In this document: positions 27,289 through 35,322 of the stretch, piece after piece | How the letters are laid out: the number at the start of each line of letters is the position of its first letter | How positions within the stretch are numbered: the stretch's first letter is position 1 | NCBI RefSeq assembly: GCF_016584085.1 | Contig: NZ_NRSJ01000010.1 | Location: 1-64,000, forward strand | Origin: Halochromatium glycolicum | GTDB lineage: Bacteria > Pseudomonadota > Gammaproteobacteria > Chromatiales > Chromatiaceae | Reading direction: 5' to 3' | DNA: 64,000 bases | Notes under the pieces: model-generated | Seen by the model: the letters and a program-made list of their open reading frames with translations, nothing else | What the model was told of the DNA's origin: nothing | Databases searched by the model: none | Made by a program: the position numbers and the translations under genes

Positions 27289-29175
27289 CTAATGCCCATT
27301 GGATGCCGCCTCGTCGAAACCGCCGGCAGCACCGCATCCGCTCTTCGCCGCCTGCTCCAGCCGCAGGAAGAACGAGGGCTCGAGCCGCAATCCCGAGATC
27401 GCATCCTGCGCGACCAGACTCTGCCGCCAGCTCGCGACCACCGCCCAGGGCGCGTCCTCATGCACCGCCCGCTCAAGCTGGTGATAGAGCCGCGCCCGCT
27501 GCTCGCGATCGGTCGCGCGGCGCGCCTGCTCGATCAGCGCGTCCACCTTCGGGTTGCAGTAGTAGCCGGAATTGAACCCGCCCTGCTCCGGGCTCGCATC
27601 GCAGCGCAACGCCAGATAGGGCAGCGTATCGGGATCATTCGTCATCCAGGCCATCTCGGCGATGTCGGTATCGTCATCGAGCCCGTCGTTGACCCGCGCC
27701 AGATAGGCGTTCCATTCAAAGCTCTGGATCTCGGCGTTGATCCCGATCCGGGCCAGGTCTCCCTGGATCGCCGTCGCCATCGCCAGCGGCGCGAGCATCC
27801 CGGAGCCGCCGCGCGGCACGAGGAATCGCAATCGCAGGCCGTCGCCATGGCCGGCCTCGGCCAGCAGCTCGCGCGCCGCTTGCCGATCCTGCCGATACGG
27901 GCGCACCTCGGGGTTGTTCGCCCAGTCGAACGCCGCCGGGACCGGACCGGCCGCCGGCACCGCGGTCTGGCGCAGCACGTCCTCGGTGAGCACCTGCGGA
28001 TCGATGGCCAGATTGACCGCCCGCCGCACGCGCACATCGCTGAGCGGCCCGTCGCGCGTATTCAGGATCAGGAACCAGAGGTGCGGGCCGGTCGCCTCGA
28101 GCACCTGAAAGCCGTCGCGCTCACGAAAGGCCGCGACGTTGTCGGGCGAGAGCTCCAGCGCGACGTCGACGCCGCCGGCGAGCAGCTCCGCGACGCGCGT
28201 CATCGGGTCGGTGATCGGGCGGAAGATGAGCCTGTACACCAACGTCCTATTCTTGGCACAGCTCCGCTCGGCTACTCGGCGCTCTCGCGCCTCGCCAATT
28301 CTCGCTTCAACCGGTTCTCCGTCTTGAATGCCGACTTGCGTGACCGTTGCGCTGCCCGCTTGTTGCTGTAACTGCCTTCGTGTTTGCCAGTCCGTCTGCC
28401 CCTTCGCCAGTTGGCCGACGTGCCTCTGCGCTTGTCTGTTCGTTCGTTGCCCAGGAAGCTGAATGGCTTGCTCGCCGATTGACGCATCCTCACGCGCGCC
28501 ACCCGATTCTTGCCCGCTCAAGCCATGATAGCCAGCAAACCGTTCTAACCGCACCCGCTCGCCGGGGCGCCAGTCGACGAACCGAAACGGCCCGGTGCCG
28601 CTCGGATGCCGACCGACCTCCTCACCCCAGCGCTCGACCGCCGCCGGCGAGACGATCAGCCCGGCCGGATAGGCCAAGTTCGACAGGAACGGCGCGAAGG
28701 GCTGGTCGAGGCGGAATCGCACCGTCAGCGGATCGACCACCTCGATCGATTCGACGGCCTCGAAGAAGAAGGCCAGCGGAAACGGTCCAGTCTCGTGATA
28801 GGCATGTTCTGGATCGAGCATGCGCTGAAAATTGAACCGGACCGCCTCGGCATCGAAACGCGAGCCGTCGTGGAAACGCACGCCGTCCTTGAGCTGGAAG
28901 GTGTAGACGCGACCGTCATCGGAGACCTCCCAGGACTCGGCGAGCGCCGGGGCGGGCTCGAGCGTGCCGGGCCGATAGCGCACCAGCCCCTCGAAGACAT
29001 TGACCAGGATGCGAAAATCGTTGAGCGCCGTGGTCACCTGCGGGTCCAGCGAGCGCGGTTCCGCCACCTGCGCAATGACGAGCGTCTCCCCTGGCGGTCG
29101 CAATGGGTCACAGCCACCGTTTAACATCAGGATGATCGCGGCTATGATAATCCTCAGGCGCTCGGCCCGATCCAT
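27289..29175 (-). CDS. Peptide ABC transporter substrate-binding protein with large insertion
   Basis: An extracytoplasmic solute-binding protein of family 5 (DppA/OppA). Typical motifs are PRSLDPQVTTALNDFRILVNVFEGLVRY, YTFQLKDGVRFHDGSRFDAEAVRFNFQRML, GTGPFRFVDWRPGERVRLERF and VRRAVNLAIDPQVL. The leader MDRAERLRIIIAAIILMLNG ends GGC, a weak lipobox, so it may be a lipoprotein. ATG 29175 follows GGGGAGGAG. Between GYHG and LVYRLIFRPITDP (bases about 28240-28530) about 85 Gln/Arg/Gly-rich residues replace what is normally a few residues. First gene of the transporter operon. Confidence 0.85.
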   Translation of the reverse strand: MDRAERLRIIIAAIILMLNGGCDPLRPPGETLVIAQVAEPRSLDPQVTTALNDFRILVNVFEGLVRYRPGTLEPAPALAESWEVSDDGRVYTFQLKDGVRFHDGSRFDAEAVRFNFQRMLDPEHAYHETGPFPLAFFFEAVESIEVVDPLTVRFRLDQPFAPFLSNLAYPAGLIVSPAAVERWGEEVGRHPSGTGPFRFVDWRPGERVRLERFAGYHGLSGQESGGAREDASIGEQAIQLPGQRTNRQAQRHVGQLAKGQTDWQTRRQLQQQAGSATVTQVGIQDGEPVEARIGEARERRVAERSCAKNRTLVYRLIFRPITDPMTRVAELLAGGVDVALELSPDNVAAFRERDGFQVLEATGPHLWFLILNTRDGPLSDVRVRRAVNLAIDPQVLTEDVLRQTAVPAAGPVPAAFDWANNPEVRPYRQDRQAARELLAEAGHGDGLRLRFLVPRGGSGMLAPLAMATAIQGDLARIGINAEIQSFEWNAYLARVNDGLDDDTDIAEMAWMTNDPDTLPYLALRCDASPEQGGFNSGYYCNPKVDALIEQARRATDREQRARLYHQLERAVHEDAPWAVVASWRQSLVAQDAISGLRLEPSFFLRLEQAAKSGCGAAGGFDEAASNGH

Positions 29176-29385
29176 GCGCTCCTCCCCGTACCGAGCAAGG
29201 CGATGAAACGCAAAGTCTAGCCGACTGCAGGCCGTCAAGCCGGGCGCTTCAGCCAACGGCCTTATCGGGCTCCGATCAGGGTGCGCAACAGATCCAGTCT
29301 CGACCCACTGAAACCTGTCTGAACGCGTTAGAGTCTATTGCAGAGCCAGCAGCCGAATCGACCGGCCGGAAACGGGGACACGGAT

Positions 29386-29913
29386 ATGGGATTCAAACGC
29401 ATCGAGAACACCAACGATTGGGCCGAGGCCTTGCGGTTATCGGTCGCGAACGCCGATGAGACCGGCATCGCCAGCGTCTTCAGCAGTCTCGCTTGGCGCG
29501 ACGGCGAACAGATTGCCAGGCGGGCGCACCGTTTCCTCGAGGAGATCGCCCCTTACTATCTGGCCGAGCAAGGGCCGAGCGCGGCAACCGCCGCCGACCG
29601 TCTGCGCATCGACCTCTTTCGAGAGAGCATGCTGGCCTACTTCGAAGACAAGCCCGCCCCGATCGACACGGCCAGCGAGGACGACGCGACGAGCTGGGTC
29701 ATCGCTAACGCGCCAGCCGCTGCGAGCGCCAATCTGCAGACCATGGAGGCAGCCATGGGCACGCCTGGTGTCCGCACCCATCGCGCGATCATCAAGCTCC
29801 ACAAACACCTGGATATGCGCACCTGCGAGGCACTGCAGCAACGCGTCCTGATGCAGGTCTGGGAGGGCATTCAGGCCACGCTAGCCGAGCTGCTCGCGGC
29901 TGCCCCGCGCTGA
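29386..29913 (+). CDS. Conserved-looking hypothetical protein
   Basis: About 175 mostly helical, acidic residues from MGFKRIENTNDWAEALRL to LAELLAAAPR; no signal peptide or membrane segment. I recognise no family. ATG 29386 is preferred over 29338 because the coding character begins there. It stands alone between the transporter and the HD-GYP gene. Conserved-looking segments include SWVIANAPAAASANLQTMEA and TCEALQQRVLMQVWEG. Confidence 0.55.
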   Translation: MGFKRIENTNDWAEALRLSVANADETGIASVFSSLAWRDGEQIARRAHRFLEEIAPYYLAEQGPSAATAADRLRIDLFRESMLAYFEDKPAPIDTASEDDATSWVIANAPAAASANLQTMEAAMGTPGVRTHRAIIKLHKHLDMRTCEALQQRVLMQVWEGIQATLAELLAAAPR

Positions 29914-29990
29914 CGCGATCAAGCGAAGGACGCCAAAAACCCACCCCAGATCAAGCGTTAAGCCTCGCGGTCCGCAGTTCCTCAACAGGT

Positions 29991-29999
29991 TTATCCACA
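29991..29999 (+). other. Single consensus DnaA box
   Basis: TTATCCACA in the gap between two convergent genes. One isolated box has little weight; no cluster or AT-rich unwinding element is nearby. Confidence 0.3.
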
Positions 30000-30053
30000 G
30001 CGACCCTGGACAGCATCGCGGCCACTCCAGAGACGGGTTGGACGACTGGCGAC

Positions 30054-31268
30054 CTAGCGCAGGAGGTACTCAGGCCGGAGGCCCCACTTCGCCGGGTCTT
30101 CGGCACTGAGGATGCTGTCCTGTCCGTAGACGTTTTCAGCAGCCAAATCGATGTCGTGCGGCGGCAGGCGCCGGCGCGAGGGGATGTCGAACATCAGGCG
30201 AACGACCGGCTTCAGCAGTTGATGGCGCCCGGTTTCGACCACCACCGCGAGACGCTGGCTCTCGAGCCGAATCAGGGTTCCGATCGGGTAGATACCGACG
30301 CAGCGGATAAACTGGTGGACGAGCGAGCGATCAAAGTCGTGCGGGCTCCACTCTAGGAGTTTGCGCAGCGCCTCATGAGGGGGGATCGCACCGTGGTAGA
30401 CACGCTCCGTCGTCAGCGCGTCATAGACATCGACGATGGCCGCCATCCGCCCGAACTGCGAGATCGCATCGCCTGCCTTGCCTTCAGGGTAGCCGGTTCC
30501 CTGTAGCCGCTCATGGTGCTCGACGACCACATCGAGCGCAACCGACGGGATACCCGAGGTCTGCGCCAGGATCTCATGGCCATATTCCACATGCCGGCGG
30601 ATGATATCGAATTCGGCAGCGGTGAGCCGACCCGGCTTGTTCAGGATGGCATCCGGAATCTGACTCTTACCGACGTCGTGTAGCAATGCGCCGAGCCCAA
30701 TCCCCTCGATCAGGTGGCTGTCGAGCCCCAACGCCCGCGCGAACGCGATCATCAAGACGCTGACATTGACCGAATGCTCGAAGGTATACAGGTCGACGCT
30801 GCGGATGCGATTGAGGCCGATCAGCGCGTCCTGGTTGCGGACGATCGAGGCAATCGTCTCACGGATCAGGGCACGCGCCGGATCGAGCTCGATCTGTCGG
30901 CCCAGTCGCACATCTTCCGTGATCCTCCGCGCCACGCGGCTGGCCTCGAGCAGAATCCGTCTCGCCCGTGCCCGCTCCTCGGTCAGGGAGGTCGCCCGGA
31001 ACGATGGGGGCCGCTGTCGGGCCGCGGCGTCGAGGGCCGGCTTAAGATGCGTCTGCAGCTCCGATCCGCCGCGCGCACCCGGGGCATCACGGCCGAGCTC
31101 GGTATCGATATCGACCTCGCTGACGCCAAGCTCACGGATGCGGCTGAGTTGATCCTCCCCCTCGAGCAGGAACCGGTTGCGCAGGAAGGGATGGCTAAGC
31201 CAGTCGCAGTTGAGATTGTGCACATACATGCCAATCCGCAGCTGTTCGACTGGTACGCGTTTGATCAA
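30054..31268 (-). CDS. HD-GYP cyclic-di-GMP phosphodiesterase with DUF3391
   Basis: The N-terminus (IKRVPVEQLRIGMYVHNLNC, DWLSHPFLRNRFLLEGE) is DUF3391. The HD-GYP domain carries the metal-binding HD in LLHDVGKSQIPDAILNKPG, then HVEYGHEIL, VVEHHERLQGTGYPEG and the diagnostic GYP region, followed by VDVYDALTTERVYHG. It should hydrolyse c-di-GMP. TTG 31268 is chosen because the translated start then matches the usual MIKR(I/V)P of this family and GGAGA lies upstream. It is monocistronic. It opposes the diguanylate cyclase/phosphodiesterase at 60.5 kb in the same signalling network. Confidence 0.88.
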   Translation of the reverse strand: MIKRVPVEQLRIGMYVHNLNCDWLSHPFLRNRFLLEGEDQLSRIRELGVSEVDIDTELGRDAPGARGGSELQTHLKPALDAAARQRPPSFRATSLTEERARARRILLEASRVARRITEDVRLGRQIELDPARALIRETIASIVRNQDALIGLNRIRSVDLYTFEHSVNVSVLMIAFARALGLDSHLIEGIGLGALLHDVGKSQIPDAILNKPGRLTAAEFDIIRRHVEYGHEILAQTSGIPSVALDVVVEHHERLQGTGYPEGKAGDAISQFGRMAAIVDVYDALTTERVYHGAIPPHEALRKLLEWSPHDFDRSLVHQFIRCVGIYPIGTLIRLESQRLAVVVETGRHQLLKPVVRLMFDIPSRRRLPPHDIDLAAENVYGQDSILSAEDPAKWGLRPEYLLR

Positions 31269-31373
31269 AGCGCTGATCTCCCTATGCGGCGAGAGCCTAT
31301 TCGAGCAACCTACAGAAATCCACGCCGCCGATCGCACTCTTCGCGGGAAGACCAAACAGTATCCCGTTAGCAA

Positions 31374-31858
31374 ACAAGCGTCTATTCTCGTATGTGCCCC
31401 ATGCTATTAGCGGAATTATAGCAGGCGTACTGAGACCAGAGCGCTTCGCAGGCGAAAAGCGCGCTCCTTCGGCACGCCGGGCAACGAACCGATGACGTTC
31501 TCCTTCAGACTGTTGACCGTGCTGCGCAGCGGCTAATGCCGGCGTGTCCTGGCCCTCAGACGCTGAGGTCAACCTGCTGCGTGGTACCGACCGTGCTTGC
31601 AGTGCTCAGATAGAGCCCGGTAGAACGCACGGCCCCGAGGAATGAGCCTCCTTTAGGAGGTGATGTCGGTTGTCGGCGGCAAAAGTTGAGCAGCCCGAGG
31701 CATCAGGCCCTCGCACAGTCTGTCGGTGGGTCTCCTCCTTTCTCGCGTGCTCTGGCTCACAGTGTCAGCGCTGCGCTCGGTCTATTGTTTCAGCTCCAGT
31801 GCGCGTAGGAGGGCCCACAGCTCCCTCACTGCAGTCACCACCCCAGCCGGGTCTCCCA
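31374..31858. other. Intergenic with Shine-Dalgarno hairpin
   Basis: About 485 bases without a recognised gene. CCTCCTTTAGGAGG (31647-31660) is a hairpin whose 3' arm is a perfect Shine-Dalgarno (AGGAGGTGAT) running into an ATG at 31663 that opens an eight-codon frame (MSVVGGKS). This could be a leader peptide with a sequestered start, or chance. Confidence 0.4.
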
Positions 31859-32413
31859 ATGAAGTTGCTGAGGCATCCCCTATCGACCCTTTCGGCCTTG
31901 CTCCTGCTGGCTGGCCTTAGCGCCGCAGCATCGCGCGCGCTCTATGCCGAGGACTTCCGTTTCCAGATCGCGATGACAGAGAAGTCGGCTGCCACCTATT
32001 ACGTACCGGGGAGTATCCAGGGCTATGGACCGATCGAGCTGATGGTCGACACCGGTTCTGGCTACATGACCATCAACGAGAAGACCCTCGCGGTTCTGAA
32101 ACGCCGCGGTGCAGTCCGATACCGGAAGCAGTTACAGGGGGTGCTGGCCGACGGGACCGAGTTGGAGGTCCCGGTGTACACGATCGCCCGAATGCGCATC
32201 GGCAGCGAGTGCTGGCTCGAGGATGTCGAGGCCGCAGTCCTGCCCGGCTCCTCACGGCCGATCCTTGGCTTGAGTGCATTGCGGCGCGCAGCCCCCTTCA
32301 TCTTTTCGGTCGACCCACCCAGCTTGACCCTGAGCGGCTGTGATGCGCCTAAGGAGGTCGTTGACGACGCGCCCTCCCAGCAGCTGCTGAACGCGACCAG
32401 CCAGCCAGGCTGA
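31859..32413 (+). CDS. Exported retropepsin-like aspartic protease
   Basis: About 184 residues. A signal peptide (MKLLRHPLSTLSALLLLAGL) is followed by one retroviral-type aspartic protease domain: SIQGYGPIELMVDTGSGYMTINEKTLAVL with the catalytic DTG, and SRPILGLSALRR, the flap-distal ILG motif. Bacterial members (TIGR02281/clan AA) act as homodimers in the periplasm; targets are unknown. ATG 31859 begins the signal; a TTG frame upstream is not protein-like. Confidence 0.8.
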   Translation: MKLLRHPLSTLSALLLLAGLSAAASRALYAEDFRFQIAMTEKSAATYYVPGSIQGYGPIELMVDTGSGYMTINEKTLAVLKRRGAVRYRKQLQGVLADGTELEVPVYTIARMRIGSECWLEDVEAAVLPGSSRPILGLSALRRAAPFIFSVDPPSLTLSGCDAPKEVVDDAPSQQLLNATSQPG

Positions 32414-32624
32414 TCGGGGCGCCAGCGGCCGTAGCGGGTCAATACACCCGCCAGCGGTTCATAAGGCACTGCACAAGCTCATGTTCTGACGCTCCGGCAC
32501 GCTGCTCGCCGGTGCTCTACTGGGCAATGCCCGTATTGGCCCGAGGTTTGCTCTCCCCCTGGTCGAGCACCGCGGCCGCACTTGCGGTCGCGCTGTCTTC
32601 GCACCACCCTGAGGAGCAATCAGC

Positions 32625-33470
32625 ATGAACCTTCCGACACCGACCCAGGCCTTCCGAGCCCCACGCCTGCCCATGGCCGTCAGCGCATTGGCCAGTACTT
32701 GGGGTGGCGGCCTTCTCTTGACAGGGCTGCTAGCCGGCCCCGTCGCGGCCGGCTCGGTCGAAAAGGACATGGACGGGCAGAAGCAGACACAGACCGGTTC
32801 CGGCCAGCAGGCATCCGGCGAGACCGGTAAGCCGATCACCAAACGGCTGCCAGACCGCTATCAGCTCAGCAGCTGGATGGGCATGCCGGTGCAAAACCCG
32901 GCCGGTGACAAGCTAGGAACCGTCAAGGACCTGGTGATGGATGATCTCGGCCAGGTCCGTTACGTCATCATGAAGAGCCAGCTGCTAGCGGACAATAAGC
33001 AGGGCGACCTGGTGGCGGTTCCGGTTGGACATTTCGTCTATCCGCTGGCACGCGAGGACCACCTCGTCTTCGACGCCACCCCGACGCAAGTATCGCAAGC
33101 CCCGGCGTTCGGTCCCCACGCCACGCCGAACATGGGACGGCCCGAGATCAGCAGCGTCATCGTCGCCTACTGGGTGCCTGAGGACAGCGAGCAGTCCGCT
33201 CAACAGACGGGAGAGCCGGGTTACGAGGGCAATCGCGACATCATCAAGTTGTCGGAGCCCAAGAGCGAGCTATTCAGCGCGCTCGACCAGAATGACAGCG
33301 GCGCGATCGAGCCGAAGGAGGCCAAGGATCACGAGCGGCTATCGGAACAGTTTGAGGAGGTCGATACCTATGGTAACGACGCGATCACCCGCTCCGAGTT
33401 TGCCGCCTTCGAGCTCAAGGAGGCCGAAGCAAGCCAATACAAAGACTCCGACGGTAACATGACCCAATAG
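32625..33470 (+). CDS. Exported PRC-barrel protein with EF-hands
   Basis: A 281-residue secreted protein with GGAG before the ATG. The signal is GGGLLLTGLLAGPVAAGS. A PRC-barrel domain follows (LSSWMGMPVQNPAGDKLGTV, KDLVMDDLGQVRYVIMK). After an acidic linker, two EF-hand-like motifs appear: FSALDQNDSGAIEPKEA, with D-x-N-D-x-G-x-I-x(2)-E calcium ligands, and FEEVDTYGNDAITRSEFAAF. It is probably a periplasmic Ca2+-responsive stress or surface protein. It precedes a small lipoprotein and a TM2 protein on the same strand. Confidence 0.78.
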   Translation: MNLPTPTQAFRAPRLPMAVSALASTWGGGLLLTGLLAGPVAAGSVEKDMDGQKQTQTGSGQQASGETGKPITKRLPDRYQLSSWMGMPVQNPAGDKLGTVKDLVMDDLGQVRYVIMKSQLLADNKQGDLVAVPVGHFVYPLAREDHLVFDATPTQVSQAPAFGPHATPNMGRPEISSVIVAYWVPEDSEQSAQQTGEPGYEGNRDIIKLSEPKSELFSALDQNDSGAIEPKEAKDHERLSEQFEEVDTYGNDAITRSEFAAFELKEAEASQYKDSDGNMTQ

Positions 33471-33480
33471 TCGCGGCGCG

Positions 33481-33540
33481 GTCCAGCAGGACCCGCCCAA
33501 TAGGAGCCGCCAAATAGGGCCCGCCCAATAGGACCCAATG
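33481..33540. repeat. Short degenerate tandem repeats
   Basis: Three imperfect copies of a unit like CCCGCCCAATAGGA between the PRC-barrel and lipoprotein genes. Slippage-prone spacer DNA. Confidence 0.6.
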
Positions 33541-33606
33541 GAATCGACCAACCTAAGGCCGGAACTGAGCCGGCCCTTTTCGGACGACACAACTAGGAGA
33601 TGCGCT

Positions 33607-33837
33607 ATGACAACCCACCCGTTATCACAGAAGCGATCCCTCAGCGTTGGCGTCGCGGTGTTCTCCCTCGTCCTACTCGGGGGCTGCGACCAATCCCCAG
33701 AGATGAACGATGATGAGGTCAGCGGCGAGGTTCAAGACGCTGTCGAGGAAACCCGCGAGGCCGCCGATGAGGCGGTCGAGCAGACCCGCGAGGCGCTCGA
33801 GGAAACGGGCGATCGTATCGAGGAGGCCACCGACTGA
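33607..33837 (+). CDS. Small acidic lipoprotein, helical
   Basis: A 76-residue protein. The leader VGVAVFSLVLLGGC ends in a good lipobox (LGGC). The mature part is one long amphipathic acidic helix built of repeats: VEETREAADEAVEQTREALEE. AGGAGA precedes ATG 33607. Small entericidin- or Lpp-like lipoproteins look similar, but homology cannot be claimed. Confidence 0.7.
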   Translation: MTTHPLSQKRSLSVGVAVFSLVLLGGCDQSPEMNDDEVSGEVQDAVEETREAADEAVEQTREALEETGDRIEEATD

Positions 33838-33911
33838 TCGCCAGAGACTACCGACCGGCGCCGCCCGGTCGGTCCAAGCATCGATCTCGCCACAGTCCGC
33901 CCGGAGCCGCG

Positions 33912-34313
33912 ATGACACGGTCTGAAAACACCCATTCCATCCTGATCGGCTACCTGCTTTGGATCTTCGGATTCATGGGCGCCCATCGGTTCTACTTCGG
34001 CAAGCCGGTTACCGGGACGATCTGGTTCTTCACGCTGGGGCTCCTCTTCATCGGCTGGATCATCGATCTGCTGCTGATTCCGGGCATGAACAGCCAAGCG
34101 GACCGCCGATTCTTGGCCGGCCCCAAGGACTACAACGTCAGCTGGATTCTCCTGACGTTCCTCGGCCTGCTAGGCATCCACCGATTCTATCTCGGCAAGT
34201 GGCTGACCGGGCTGATCTGGCTGCTCACCGGTGGACTCTTCCTGCTCGGCTACCTGTACGACTATTGGACGCTGAATGAGCAGATCGACGACGTGAACGG
34301 GAAGCTCCGGTAG
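33912..34313 (+). CDS. Duplicated TM2-domain membrane protein
   Basis: A 133-residue protein with two copies of the TM2 pattern: GAHRFYFGKPVTGTIWFFTL and GIHRFYLGKWLTGLIWLLTG, each a helix, short turn with HRFY-GK, and a second helix. Single TM2 proteins are common; this one has two units back-to-back, giving four helices. Function of TM2 proteins in bacteria is not established. Confidence 0.8.
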   Translation: MTRSENTHSILIGYLLWIFGFMGAHRFYFGKPVTGTIWFFTLGLLFIGWIIDLLLIPGMNSQADRRFLAGPKDYNVSWILLTFLGLLGIHRFYLGKWLTGLIWLLTGGLFLLGYLYDYWTLNEQIDDVNGKLR

Positions 34314-34501
34314 GCGCTTTCCCAGCGCCGAGCAGCGCCGAGCAGCGCCAGCGCCCAGCGATGCGCGGCGGCGAGCGGACGCGGCTTGGGCGCGTTCGCT
34401 GCCGCCCTGTCCGTTCGGATCACTGCGCCGGCGACGAGACCGAATCCAGGTGCCGTTTCAGGATCGGGCAGAGGGCCGGTCCGACCCCGACAGCGCCGTT
34501 T

Positions 34502-35161
34502 TCAATCCCCCAATGCGACCATCGCCAGCGCGCGCTCGACCTTGCCCTGACCCCAGGTCTTCGGCGCGGAGAGGGACCCGTCGTCGCCGATCATCGTCCC
34601 TTCGCCGGGACCGAGGATCACCACCCCCTTGCCGCTGCCGACGCTCACCTCACCGTCGAGCACGAGCACGCCGGTCGCACCATCAATCGGACCGACCCAG
34701 ACCTCGGTACCGCGGACCCCGAGGATCGCAACCGGCGTCCGGATGCGGACCTCACTGTCGCCGCCGAAGAGCTTCTCGCCGATGAAGAGCAGCGCGCCCT
34801 TCAGCGAGCGCAGCGTGATGGCGCGCGTCTCGCCGGGCGCATAGACGAACTCGTCGATCGCAAGCTCCGCGTTCTCGCCCATCGTGACCACCGATCCATC
34901 CTCGAGTCGGGCGCTGAGTCTGGCCTTCGGCCCGGTTCGCAGCAGATCGAGAAAGTAGAGCGCGGAGGCCGGCTGCAGGCGCCTGACCCGGTCTGCGAAT
35001 GCGGCTTCGGCGCGATTGGCGACGCGCTCGACCGCGCCGACATCGGTGCGACTGGCCGCCGACGGCTCCGCAACGCCGTCGCCGGCGTCCACAACGATCA
35101 GGCCCATCGTCATCAGCACACCGAGAACAGCAAAAAAGAACGCTTTCATCCGGGTCTCCAT
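34502..35161 (-). CDS. Exported FecR-domain protein
   Basis: About 220 residues with signal peptide (MKAFFFAVLGVLMTMGLIVV). The FecR domain is visible in SARLEDGSVVTMGENAELAI, DEFVYAP, then VRIRTPVAILGVRGTEVWVG and GEVSVGSGKGVVILGPGEGT. Start is ATG 35161 or 35149. It is transcribed away from a CHASE2-adenylate cyclase, a pairing seen repeatedly in proteobacteria, which suggests the FecR protein signals to the CHASE2 sensor across the periplasm. Confidence 0.82.
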   Translation of the reverse strand: METRMKAFFFAVLGVLMTMGLIVVDAGDGVAEPSAASRTDVGAVERVANRAEAAFADRVRRLQPASALYFLDLLRTGPKARLSARLEDGSVVTMGENAELAIDEFVYAPGETRAITLRSLKGALLFIGEKLFGGDSEVRIRTPVAILGVRGTEVWVGPIDGATGVLVLDGEVSVGSGKGVVILGPGEGTMIGDDGSLSAPKTWGQGKVERALAMVALGD

Positions 35162-35322
35162 CGCGGCTTTGGCATTGAGGAGCGGTGGCTTGCCGAAGCA
35201 GTCTTGCATTATTGTCAATCGCATTCCAGCGCGCTCGCATCCACGCGGCGCTGTCCCCAATGATCCGCGCTCGCCGCTATCGCGGACGCCGGCATCAAAC
35301 CCAGGGCCTGTACCGAACGATC

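Noticed and set aside
29991..29999. TTATCCACA as a chromosomal origin
   Set aside because: A single DnaA box without a cluster, AT-rich element, dnaA or gidA nearby; chance occurrence is likely.
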